Origin: Helicobacteraceae bacterium
GTDB lineage: Bacteria > Campylobacterota > Campylobacteria > Campylobacterales > Sulfurimonadaceae
Reading direction: 5' to 3'
DNA length: 5,441 nucleotides
Assembly: GCA_027081565.1 (NCBI GenBank)
Contig: JALWKG010000123.1
Location: 1-5,441 of the forward strand
Shown piece after piece: positions 1 to 5,441 of the stretch. The position numbers were made by a program, and so were the translations under genes. Below the pieces are notes generated by a model. It saw only the letters and a program-made list of their open reading frames with translations, had not been told where the DNA came from and searched no databases. Within the stretch, counting starts at the first letter, position 1, and every line of letters starts with the position of its first letter.

Positions 1-5
1 GTAGT

Positions 6-329
6 CTACTTCTTCACCTCACGCCCTATTTTACCTTCAACAGAAGCTATTTTGGTCTTGAGGCGGTTGGACTTACCTTTTCGTATGTCAAACTTTAATG
101 ATGAATAAACTCTTTCACACTCACCCAAGGCTTCATAAGACTTCTCTATGATATCTAGAGCCTCACGCATGGTCTCCGTCTCTATGATCGTCCCCATAGG
201 TGTTAACTGGTAAGCAGCACCACTTTTGTCGATCATATCAATGATCTTACTCACAGAAGCCGAAACCCCTGCCCCATCTCTACCATCTGCACTTGTCGGG
301 AACATCGCAAACTCTAGTAATACACTCAT
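6..329 (-). CDS. MTH1187/UPF0045 family thiamine-binding-type protein
   Basis: Small cytoplasmic protein of 107 residues, the usual length for the UPF0045 (Thiamine_BP, MTH1187/YkoF-like) family. Seen in the sequence: the family-typical N-terminus MSVLLEFAMFPT, a GAGVSASVSKIIDMI segment, the YQLTPMGTIIE strand, and a late YSSLKFDIRKG strand, consistent with a single ferredoxin-like fold. There is no signal peptide or membrane segment. Members of the family bind thiamine or related pyrimidines and are thought to act in thiamine homeostasis; the ligand here is inferred, not visible. The ATG start is supported by the conserved N-terminus and a weak GTGAG-type ribosome site five bases upstream. 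It lies 32 bases downstream of the HIT-family gene on the same strand with no promoter visible between them, so it is probably the second gene of that transcript. The family call is firm; the physiological role is not. Confidence 0.88.
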   Translation of the reverse strand: MSVLLEFAMFPTSADGRDGAGVSASVSKIIDMIDKSGAAYQLTPMGTIIETETMREALDIIEKSYEALGECERVYSSLKFDIRKGKSNRLKTKIASVEGKIGREVKK

Positions 330-361
330 TTTGACTCACTTTTTTAGCAGAAGAGTAGCGA

Positions 362-871
362 CTACTTCTCTTTAAAATAATTTGGTATCTCTTTTAATAT
401 TTTTTGATAAATCTTTTCAAAGTCACTGGAGTAGACTCTCGTCTCACCTATAGAGCTGATAAAGTTGGTGTCTCCGCGCCATCTTGGTACCAAGTGCATG
501 TGAATGTGTTCAGCTATTCCCGCACCTGCTGCACCACCAAGGTTCATGCCTATGTTAACACCTTGCGCACCAAAGGCCTCTTTTAAAAGATGGACTCCCT
601 TTTGCGCCAAAGCACTCATGTGCAACCATGTCTCACTCTTTAGCTCTTCTAATGCATCTGTATGATGATGCGGGATAATCATAAAATGCCCGGGTGTATA
701 AGGGTAACGGTTCATTACAACAAAACAGTACCTGTCTCTATACAATACATGTAGTTCTTCATCATCATCTTTTTGACTTGAGATATGACAAAAAACACAC
801 CCTTGTATCTTTTCATGAGTTACATAATCACTGCGCCATGGCGCATATAAGATATCTTTTTTATCTAACAT
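362..871 (-). CDS. HIT-family protein, Ap4A phosphorylase/hydrolase-like
   Basis: Cytoplasmic histidine-triad nucleotide-binding protein of 169 residues. The triad is H122-I-H124-M-H126-L-V, followed by PRWRGDTNFIS; the middle histidine (H124) is the expected nucleophile that forms a nucleotidyl-His intermediate. The N-terminal APWRSDYV block (about residues 10-17), the CVFC pair (C25, C28) and the IPHHH segment (66-70) match the bacterial HIT branch that includes mycobacterial Ap4A phosphorylase-type proteins; the cysteines could help bind zinc. Known family chemistry is cleavage of dinucleoside polyphosphates or nucleoside phosphoramidates, so Ap4A is a plausible but unproven substrate. A GTG six bases further upstream (875-877) would add two residues, but an AAGG sits only one base from it and seven bases from the ATG at 871, so the ATG is preferred. 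It has its own extended -10 promoter and leads a two-gene unit with the thiamine-binding-type gene. Confidence 0.92.
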   Translation of the reverse strand: MLDKKDILYAPWRSDYVTHEKIQGCVFCHISSQKDDDEELHVLYRDRYCFVVMNRYPYTPGHFMIIPHHHTDALEELKSETWLHMSALAQKGVHLLKEAFGAQGVNIGMNLGGAAGAGIAEHIHMHLVPRWRGDTNFISSIGETRVYSSDFEKIYQKILKEIPNYFKEK

Positions 872-878
872 ATTCACA

Positions 879-882
879 CCTT
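879..882 (-). promoter_or_regulatory. Ribosome binding site deciding the HIT gene start
   Basis: On the minus strand AAGG (882 to 879) lies seven bases before the ATG at 871 and only one base before the alternative GTG at 877. This spacing selects the ATG and shortens the longest ORF by two codons. Confidence 0.7.
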
Positions 883-904
883 ATTTCATCTGTTTACAGT
901 ACGT

Positions 905-913
905 AGTATAACA
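905..913 (-). promoter_or_regulatory. Extended -10 promoter for the HIT/thiamine-binding unit
   Basis: Read on the minus strand, 913 to 905 is TGTTATACT: a TGn extension joined to a TATACT -10 hexamer. The hexamer about 17 bases further upstream is not -35-like. Epsilon-type (Campylobacterota) vegetative promoters are known to rely on the -10 region rather than a conserved -35 box, which fits. Transcription would start near 898, giving a leader of about 27 bases to the ATG at 871, with the AAGG ribosome site inside it. Confidence 0.6.
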
Positions 914-977
914 AAGTTATTGATTGTAGATAGTATCTCGCTGTTATTGTATTATTTAGATGTTTTTGTAATATTTC

Positions 978-986
978 TGTTATAAT
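978..986 (+). promoter_or_regulatory. Extended -10 promoter for the tandem OmpA-like genes
   Basis: TGTTATAAT at 978-986 is a consensus extended -10 (TGn plus TATAAT). No good -35 hexamer stands 16-18 bases upstream; the region there is AT-rich with T runs. Transcription would begin around 992-994, leaving a leader of about 40 bases before the ATG at 1032. This also argues against the in-frame GTG at 990 as a start, since it would lie at or upstream of the transcript's 5' end. Confidence 0.68.
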
Positions 987-1031
987 AAAGTGTTATTTAA
1001 TATACTTACTCCAAGGCAGAAGAAATACTAT

Positions 1032-2000
1032 ATGTATAAACTTTTTTTGATCGCTTTTTTATCATTATCTCTTTATGCTCAAGAGAAGAAAGAGTATATC
1101 AATGAGGTCTCATTTTTAATAGGTGACTCTGAAAACGGTTTTAATCAGAACATCAACAGAAGTCTCGCCTATGATATTCAGTTTCAGTATGATGGTTTGG
1201 ACTTTCCGATTAGACCTGAGATCTCTTTTATCTATTCACAAAACATCTCTCTTTATGATGATGCTACCAATTCACATACCCGTTATGTCTCTATAATGGG
1301 AAACGGTGTCTATGATATCCCTTACACCAAACTGTTAAATCCTTATGTCAAAGCGGGTGTCGGATACCAAAGTTTTTCTGATGTACCAAAGTCACCACCC
1401 TCTTCTCCGTTCGCAGATGTCGGTGGTGGTCTCAAACTACACATAAGTAAGCGCTGGGCTTTGAAATTCGAAGCACTACTCACTGTTGGGAAAGAACATA
1501 CAAACCTGTTGGCTTTGGGTGGACTAAACTTTAAATTCGGACGAAAGTATGTAGAACGACCACCTGAAAAAGAGTGTGAAGTTTGTCCTAAGGTCATCCA
1601 ACTGGCGGCACCTGCACCTGTGTCTGTATCTGTAACAAAAACACCAATAAAACTTTTTTCTCCACATAAGATACGTTTTGAGTACGCAAAAGCGACATTG
1701 ACAGATGACTCTAAAGCATCTCTCAAAAATGCGGCAGAGTCACTTAACAGTACAGAAAACAGAGCTAAAAAAATCACCATTGTCGGTAATACTGATGACA
1801 AAGGTTCGCGTGCTTTTAATGCCACACTCTCCATTAAACGTGCCAATGCCGTACGAACACAACTTGTCCAAGATGGTGTCAACCCCAAACGTATCACCAT
1901 AGAAGGCCTTGGTGAGATCAATCCTGTTGCAGACAACACAACAGCATTAGGCAGGGAAAAGAACCGGCGTGTTATAATCCTTCTCACTAATGAGTACTAA
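1032..2000 (+). CDS. Outer-membrane protein, small beta-barrel plus C-terminal OmpA domain (paralog 1)
   Basis: Secreted protein of 322 residues. Residues 1-16 form a signal peptide with a likely cut at SLYA/QEKK. About 20-170 is a small beta-barrel domain with alternating strands, including FQYDGLDFPIRPEIS, PYVKAGVGYQ and a closing LNFKFG. About 171-205 is a linker holding a CxxC pair (C182, C185) and a Pro/Ala/Val-rich stretch. About 206-322 is an OmpA peptidoglycan-binding domain with GNTDDKG, LSIKRA and GREKNRRV. Asp255 and Arg270 occupy the diaminopimelate-binding positions known in the family, so noncovalent peptidoglycan anchoring is likely. The usual GHTD is GNTD here. The ATG at 1032 is chosen over GTG 990 because it begins exactly at the signal peptide and lies downstream of the promoter. 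A purine-rich AGAAGAAA precedes it by six bases. It is followed after 83 bases by a clear paralog. Whether the barrel acts as a pore or only as an anchor cannot be told. Confidence 0.92.
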   Translation: MYKLFLIAFLSLSLYAQEKKEYINEVSFLIGDSENGFNQNINRSLAYDIQFQYDGLDFPIRPEISFIYSQNISLYDDATNSHTRYVSIMGNGVYDIPYTKLLNPYVKAGVGYQSFSDVPKSPPSSPFADVGGGLKLHISKRWALKFEALLTVGKEHTNLLALGGLNFKFGRKYVERPPEKECEVCPKVIQLAAPAPVSVSVTKTPIKLFSPHKIRFEYAKATLTDDSKASLKNAAESLNSTENRAKKITIVGNTDDKGSRAFNATLSIKRANAVRTQLVQDGVNPKRITIEGLGEINPVADNTTALGREKNRRVIILLTNEY

Positions 2001-2067
2001 GTTATTTCCTTTTATCATAGGTACTTTTTATGATTTCAGTCTAAAATCAATATATTTACAGCACTTT

Positions 2068-2077
2068 GGAGTATAAT
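2068..2077 (+). promoter_or_regulatory. Start region of the second OmpA-like gene: GGAG ribosome site beside a TATAAT box
   Basis: GGAG at 2068-2071 is the best ribosome site for the ATG at 2084, but its 12-base spacer is long. The spacer contains a perfect TATAAT (2072-2077), which as a -10 box would place the transcript start at about 2083-2085, essentially on the ATG. It lacks the TGn extension seen at the other two promoters. Read-through from the upstream gene with use of GGAG is the simpler reading. Confidence 0.4.
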
Positions 2078-2083
2078 AAATTT

Positions 2084-3130
2084 ATGCGCAAACTTATACT
2101 TACTCTTACTTGTCTCACATCTCTTTATGCTGAACAGATGTATCTATATGAAATCTCTCCCGTCATAGGTCTCTCAGAAAACGGTACATCTATTGGTGCA
2201 GAGAGAAGTATGATGTATGGTGTGCAGTTTCAATATAATGACCTGGACTTTCCCATAAAACCTGAGATCTCATACTTTGTAGCACCTAGTATAAAACTTT
2301 ATGAAGATGAGAGTAAGGTCACAGGTCAGCTTCTTTTACTAAGTGGCGTCTATGACTTGGAATATACTGCCCTTTTAACACCTTTTGTCAAAGCAGGATT
2401 GGGGTATCAGTATATTAATAAAAATGCTCCTATTGGGGCAAATACCTATGTTCTTGGTACCGGAGCAGGTCTTAAACTTCATGTTGCTGATAAAGTCTCT
2501 ATAAAACTCGAAGCATCGATGAGCCTTCAGAACCTGCAAAAAAGTAATATCTTAGTCTTTGCCGGTGTCAATATCGCATTTGGAAACGAAGACAACACAC
2601 CGACAATAGTCTCAACAACTGCAGAACCTGTTGAAGATAATATTAGTATAGTATCTGTAGAAGGCAACACTACAAAACCCCTTCACCAAAAGAACATAAT
2701 AGAAAGTCCTGTCTACATCACCAAAGCAGACCACAACCTTACAGAAGCTCCCCAAAGTAAACAAGAGGTACTTGTCCGTGATAAGCATGACAAGGTCAAA
2801 TCACTTACGTTGTTTGTCCCTTACCTTTTTAGATCATACACACTTGATGATGAATCAAAAGATGTTCTTAAACAATATGCACTAGAACTTCAAAAAGAGC
2901 AGAGCAAGATCACGATCATTGGACATACTGACACCAAAGGACGTCGTGCCTTTAATAAGGAGCTCTCTCTTAAGCGTGCCAATGAAGTCAAAGCACTGTT
3001 TATAGAGTATGGTGTAGCTGAAGATCGTATCAGTGTTGAAGGACGTGGCGAGAGTGAACCGATCGCAGATAAAAACGACCCAGCCGCTAACTACCTTAAC
3101 AAACGTATAGAGATCAAGATCACCCATTAA
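2084..3130 (+). CDS. Outer-membrane protein, small beta-barrel plus C-terminal OmpA domain (paralog 2)
   Basis: Secreted protein of 348 residues, a tandem paralog of the gene upstream. Residues 1-16 are a signal peptide ending SLYA/EQMY, the same length and cleavage context as paralog 1. The barrel domain (about 18-167) shares SENG, VQFQYNDLDFPIKPEIS, GVYDLEYTALLTPFVKAG and GLGYQ with it. The linker (about 168-238) is longer than in paralog 1, is rich in Thr, Glu, Asn and Lys, and lacks the CxxC pair. The OmpA domain (about 240-348) has the canonical GHTDTKG, LSLKRA and GRGESEPIAD; Asp283 and Arg298 are the expected diaminopimelate contacts. The last motif is LNKRIEI rather than NRRV. Cys10 in the signal peptide is not in a lipobox, so this is not a lipoprotein. 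The ATG at 2084 is preferred over an upstream TTG (2066) because it starts the signal peptide. It is probably co-transcribed with paralog 1. Confidence 0.91.
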   Translation: MRKLILTLTCLTSLYAEQMYLYEISPVIGLSENGTSIGAERSMMYGVQFQYNDLDFPIKPEISYFVAPSIKLYEDESKVTGQLLLLSGVYDLEYTALLTPFVKAGLGYQYINKNAPIGANTYVLGTGAGLKLHVADKVSIKLEASMSLQNLQKSNILVFAGVNIAFGNEDNTPTIVSTTAEPVEDNISIVSVEGNTTKPLHQKNIIESPVYITKADHNLTEAPQSKQEVLVRDKHDKVKSLTLFVPYLFRSYTLDDESKDVLKQYALELQKEQSKITIIGHTDTKGRRAFNKELSLKRANEVKALFIEYGVAEDRISVEGRGESEPIADKNDPAANYLNKRIEIKITH

Positions 3131-3257
3131 CGTCTTATATAGCCAAGAGTGAAGTCATGGGTTCGAAGAGCAAAGCATATGTGGCTCTTGACACTTTTAA
3201 AACATACACTTTGTTGTTTCCACAATCTCCCAACTGCTAATACTTAACACCCGTACT
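3131..3257. other. Convergent intergenic region between the OmpA-like gene and dctM
   Basis: 127 bases separate two genes that converge here. The region holds an inverted repeat (AAGAGC at 3166-3171, GCTCTT at 3184-3189, 12-base loop) and a 27-codon ATG-to-TAA ORF at 3157-3240 with only a weak ribosome site. No G/C-rich stem followed by a T run, which would mark a clear intrinsic terminator, was found in either direction. Confidence 0.6.
3166..3189. repeat. Short inverted repeat, possible weak transcription end
   Basis: AAGAGC and GCTCTT form a six-base-pair stem around a 12-base loop containing the palindrome CATATG. An outer pairing of AAGAGTG (3145-3151) with CACTTTT (3192-3198), including one G-U pair, could extend the structure and ends in four T residues in the plus direction. 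The position between convergent genes suits a terminator, but stem strength and T run are poor. Confidence 0.3.
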
Positions 3258-4541
3258 TTAAATAAACGCAAACACCAAGTCAGGGAACATCACAACAAGA
3301 CCCAAGGCCAAGGCTTGTAAAAGAATAAAAGGGATGATCCCTTTGTAGATTTCCAATGTCGTCACACTTTTTTGTGCCGCCCCTTTCAAAAAGAAGAGTG
3401 CCAACCCAAATGGCGGGGTTAAAAATGAAGCTTGTAAGTTCATCGCGATCAAAACAGCAAACCAAATAGGGTCAATACCAAAAGCGTCCATTACCGGCAC
3501 TAAGATCGGTACGATGATAAATGAGATCTCGATAAAGTCGATAAAAAACCCTAAAATAAATATGGCCAGCATCGATACCCCGATAAAGATCCAGACATCT
3601 CCTATGTCTTCACTAAAAAACTCCAAGACCATGTCGGTACCACCAAGTTCGTTAAAGACCAGACTAAAGGCAGTCGCACCAATGAGGATCATAAAGATCA
3701 TTCCACTGAGTTTTACAGTCTCAAGCATCGCGTAGCGTATCATCTCAAAATCCAATGTTTTGTTACTTGCACTCAAGATCAGTGCACCGATAACACCAAA
3801 AGCAGCTGACTCTGTAGGCGAAGCAATACCTGCAAATATAGAACCCAAGACTGCGATCATCAACATCAGTGGTGGTGCCACAGCACGTACAAGCTCAAAG
3901 AAGCCTATAGGCTCTATCTCATCACTAGAAGGTGCCATAGAAGGTCTTAACCATGAGACAATGATAATATAGGCGATATAGAGTCCTACAAGTAAAAGAC
4001 CCGGTAAAACAGCGCCCATAAAGAGCTCTCCCACGCTTACACTCATCACATCCCCTAAGATGATCAAGATGATGGATGGCGGAATGATCTGTCCAAGTGT
4101 ACCACTAGCAGCCACAGTTCCGGTCGCAAGTCCTTTATCATACCCTGCTTTTAACATCAGAGGCAGTGCAATGACACTCAACATCACGACAGAAGCACTG
4201 ACGATACCCGTAGAGGCGGCCAAAAGTGCTCCAACAAGAACAACGCTGATGGCCAAACCGCCACGTACACTTCGAAGCGCACGACTCATTGAGATCAATA
4301 ACTTCTCTGCCATCTGAGACTTCTCTAAAACAAGCCCCATAGCAATAAAGAGAGGAACTGCCATCAAAGTCGCATTACTCATGATCCCAAAGACCCTAAA
4401 CGGCAGTAAGTTAAAGACATCCAGCCCTATGTCAGGAATGAAAATGGCGAACATCAAAGCAACACTTCCAAAGACAAAGGCCACAGGGATACCTACTAAA
4501 AGTAAAAACAGTGCGGTTACAAACATTGCTAAGGCTATCAT
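3258..4541 (-). CDS. dctM: TRAP transporter large permease subunit (DctM family)
   Basis: Inner-membrane protein of 427 residues, the normal length for the large TRAP permease, which carries substrate across the membrane driven by a sodium gradient together with the small subunit. It is almost wholly hydrophobic, with about a dozen predicted membrane segments beginning at residues 3-24. Family motifs visible are GALLAASTGIVSASVV (about 104-119), SGTLGQIIPPSI (146-157), GIASPTESAAFG (238-249) and NLQASFLTPPFGLALFFLKG (368-387). The combination resembles the mannitol/chloroaromatic (FcbT3-like) branch, which also includes 2-oxoacid systems; the substrate cannot be read from this subunit. The ATG at 4541 overlaps the dctQ stop as ATGA, and AAAGGG lies six bases upstream; the longer GTG start at 4565 lacks such support and would precede the first membrane helix with polar residues. 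It is the last gene of the operon, with no binding protein after it. Confidence 0.94.
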   Translation of the reverse strand: MIALAMFVTALFLLLVGIPVAFVFGSVALMFAIFIPDIGLDVFNLLPFRVFGIMSNATLMAVPLFIAMGLVLEKSQMAEKLLISMSRALRSVRGGLAISVVLVGALLAASTGIVSASVVMLSVIALPLMLKAGYDKGLATGTVAASGTLGQIIPPSIILIILGDVMSVSVGELFMGAVLPGLLLVGLYIAYIIIVSWLRPSMAPSSDEIEPIGFFELVRAVAPPLMLMIAVLGSIFAGIASPTESAAFGVIGALILSASNKTLDFEMIRYAMLETVKLSGMIFMILIGATAFSLVFNELGGTDMVLEFFSEDIGDVWIFIGVSMLAIFILGFFIDFIEISFIIVPILVPVMDAFGIDPIWFAVLIAMNLQASFLTPPFGLALFFLKGAAQKSVTTLEIYKGIIPFILLQALALGLVVMFPDLVFAFI

Positions 4542-5041
4542 TTCACACCCTTTAGAATCGTCCACTCTTTAAACAGTTCACTCACACTTTGGAGGATCAA
4601 CAGTGCAAAGGCCAATGGCATCAATGCTTTGACTAAAAAACGGTAAGAGAGACCGCCTGGGTCCGATGAAGCTTCCATCTGGACAAAACTGATCATAACA
4701 AAGTCAAAACCTACATAGATGATCAAAAGAGAAAAAGGAAGAATAAAGAAGATGATACCCACCATGTTTACAACACTTCTCATCTTAACAGAGTACTGCT
4801 CGTAAAAGATGTCGACTCGCACATGAGCCGCACGTTGCAGCGTGTAGGCGATACCTAACATGATGACGATATCGAAAAGGTGCCACTCCAACTCCTGCAG
4901 AGCGACCGAACCTGACTGAAACAAGTAGCGCATCATAGCATCATAAACAACCAACAACACAAGCAGTGCCAAGATCGTACCGGCAAGATAACCCACCCAA
5001 CGTGTGATACGTTCTAAAATACCAAAAAAGTTCATTACCAT
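4538..5041 (-). CDS. dctQ: TRAP transporter small permease subunit (DctQ family)
   Basis: Inner-membrane protein of 167 residues with four predicted helices (about 15-36, 53-70, 90-115 and 133-155), the DctQ plan. Visible signatures are RYLF (38-41), QELEWHLF (49-56), HVRVDIFY (73-80), and SSDPGGLSYRFLVKALMPLAF (about 125-145), which together match the FcbT2-like small subunits of the mannitol/chloroaromatic-type TRAP branch. It pairs with the DctM encoded immediately downstream, and the ATGA overlap implies translational coupling and matched subunit output. The ATG at 5041 lies 11 bases after GGGAG (5057 to 5053) and overlaps the upstream gene by seven bases; a second in-frame ATG at 5035 shares a base with that gene's TAA stop and is a possible alternative start, two residues shorter. 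The family assignment is firm; the substrate is unknown. Confidence 0.92.
   Translation of the reverse strand: MVMNFFGILERITRWVGYLAGTILALLVLLVVYDAMMRYLFQSGSVALQELEWHLFDIVIMLGIAYTLQRAAHVRVDIFYEQYSVKMRSVVNMVGIIFFILPFSLLIIYVGFDFVMISFVQMEASSDPGGLSYRFLVKALMPLAFALLILQSVSELFKEWTILKGVK
4548..4553 (-). promoter_or_regulatory. Ribosome binding site for dctM inside the 3' end of dctQ
   Basis: AAAGGG (4553 to 4548, minus strand) lies six bases before the ATG at 4541, within the codons for the last residues of DctQ. It selects ATG 4541 over the GTG at 4565 and supports coupled translation through the ATGA overlap. Confidence 0.75.
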
Positions 5042-5441
5042 TTTTTAAGCCACTCCCAAATTAATCCATAATATTCATGAAAAGCGATGTCACTTCCACG
5101 TAAGGCACCCCCTCGAGGCATATGTAACCATTCACTGTCGCCCCGAACATGGTAGTCCGTAGGTGCAGCAATAGGGTGCAGCCCTATAGCGGTAAAGATC
5201 TTATAAGCTCTTGGCATATGAGAGGCTGTTGTCACTAAAACAAAAGGCGCAGTACCAACCAGCTTTTTCATCTCATAAGCCTCCTGCTCTGTATCTTGAG
5301 TGGTATCAAAGGTAATGATATCATCTGCATCCACACCCAGTGCTATGGCCAATCTTTTTTGCATCTGTGCATGACAATTCACATCGAAAAGCCCCGCATA
5401 GCCTGAGACAACCAACTTGGCGCCACCTAAGTTATTATAAT
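5035..5441 (-). CDS. ElyC/SanA/YdcF-like DUF218 protein, C-terminal part (5' end outside window)
   Basis: The window holds the last 134 residues; the frame stays open to the right edge (codons YNNLGGAK precede the TTG at 5415), so that TTG is not the true start. Seen in the fragment: the KLVVSGYAG strand (8-16), a TTQDTEQEAYEMKKLV acidic/helical block (47-61), LVTTASHMPRAYKIF (68-82), GLHPIAAPTDYHV (86-98) and a final FHEYYGLIWEWL (120-131). These are hallmarks of the DUF218 (ElyC/SanA/YdcF) fold, and the HMPRA, APTD and HEYYG-type motifs are closest to ElyC/YcbC-like members. Such proteins are usually anchored by N-terminal membrane helices; here that part would lie beyond the edge. The family is linked to peptidoglycan/envelope biogenesis, but its biochemical activity is not settled. 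The stop overlaps dctQ by seven bases, placing it in the TRAP operon. Confidence 0.88.
   Translation of the reverse strand, partial: YNNLGGAKLVVSGYAGLFDVNCHAQMQKRLAIALGVDADDIITFDTTQDTEQEAYEMKKLVGTAPFVLVTTASHMPRAYKIFTAIGLHPIAAPTDYHVRGDSEWLHMPRGGALRGSDIAFHEYYGLIWEWLKKW

Noticed and set aside
990..1031. Longer start (GTG at 990) for the first OmpA-like gene
   Set aside because: It would put 14 mostly polar or charged residues before a well-formed signal peptide and would lie at or before the predicted transcript start.
1343..1987. 214-codon ORF on the minus strand opposite the first OmpA-like gene
   Set aside because: It lies wholly antisense to a gene with a clear signal peptide and OmpA domain, shows no recognisable motif, and its Ser/Arg/Leu-rich content is typical of a reverse-frame shadow.
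2014..2043. ATCATA/TATGAT inverted repeat after the first OmpA-like gene as a terminator
   Set aside because: The six-base stem is all A/T but for one G-C pair and is not followed by a T run, so it is unlikely to stop transcription between the paralogs.
3159..3166. GGGTTCGA resembling the T-loop of a tRNA, hinting at a tRNA remnant or attachment site
   Set aside because: No matching acceptor, D or anticodon arms surround it, no flanking direct repeat was seen, and no integrase gene is present.
3189..3194. TTGACA as a -35 promoter box in the convergent gap
   Set aside because: No -10 hexamer stands at the right distance downstream on the plus strand, and no plus-strand gene begins there.
3514..4572. 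Several plus-strand ORFs of 63-85 codons opposite dctM
   Set aside because: They are antisense to a firmly identified membrane permease, and their Lys/Ile/Pro/Ser/Thr-rich, motif-free translations reflect the complement of hydrophobic codons.

Overview
This window looks like a piece of a Campylobacterota chromosome, of the Sulfurimonas/Sulfurovum type. That is an inference from three things: moderately AT-rich DNA, promoters made of an extended -10 box without a recognisable -35 box, and the style of the envelope proteins and TRAP permeases. The sequence alone does not fix the genus. No rRNA, tRNA, insertion sequence, CRISPR array or phage gene was seen, and no stretch of more than about 300 bases lacks a gene.

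Layout. Positions 6-871 (minus strand) hold a two-gene unit: a HIT-family nucleotide phosphorylase/hydrolase-like protein, followed 32 bases later by a small MTH1187/UPF0045 thiamine-binding-type protein. Positions 872-1031 are a divergent promoter region with one extended -10 box facing each way. Positions 1032-3130 (plus strand) hold two tandem paralogous outer-membrane proteins, each with a 16-residue signal peptide, a small beta-barrel domain, a linker and a C-terminal OmpA peptidoglycan-binding domain. Positions 3131-3257 are a short convergent intergenic region with a modest inverted repeat and a doubtful 27-codon ORF. Positions 3258-5441 (minus strand) hold a tightly overlapping operon read right to left: an ElyC/SanA/YdcF-like DUF218 protein (its 5' part lies outside the window), dctQ and dctM.

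How the genes may work together. DctQ and DctM are the small and large membrane subunits of one TRAP transporter. Their motifs resemble the branch annotated as mannitol/chloroaromatic (FcbT2/FcbT3-like), which also includes 2-oxoacid systems. The periplasmic binding protein (DctP) is not in the window, so the substrate cannot be assigned. The two OmpA-like proteins probably tie the outer membrane to peptidoglycan, and the DUF218 protein belongs to a family linked to envelope biogenesis, so most of the window concerns the cell envelope. The HIT/thiamine-binding pair is a separate cytoplasmic unit.

I did not find a convincing undescribed system. The points most worth a second look are the divergence of the tandem OmpA pair (a CxxC pair and a His-to-Asn change in one copy only), the DctQM pair with no adjacent DctP but fused by overlap to a DUF218 gene, and the start architecture of the second OmpA gene.
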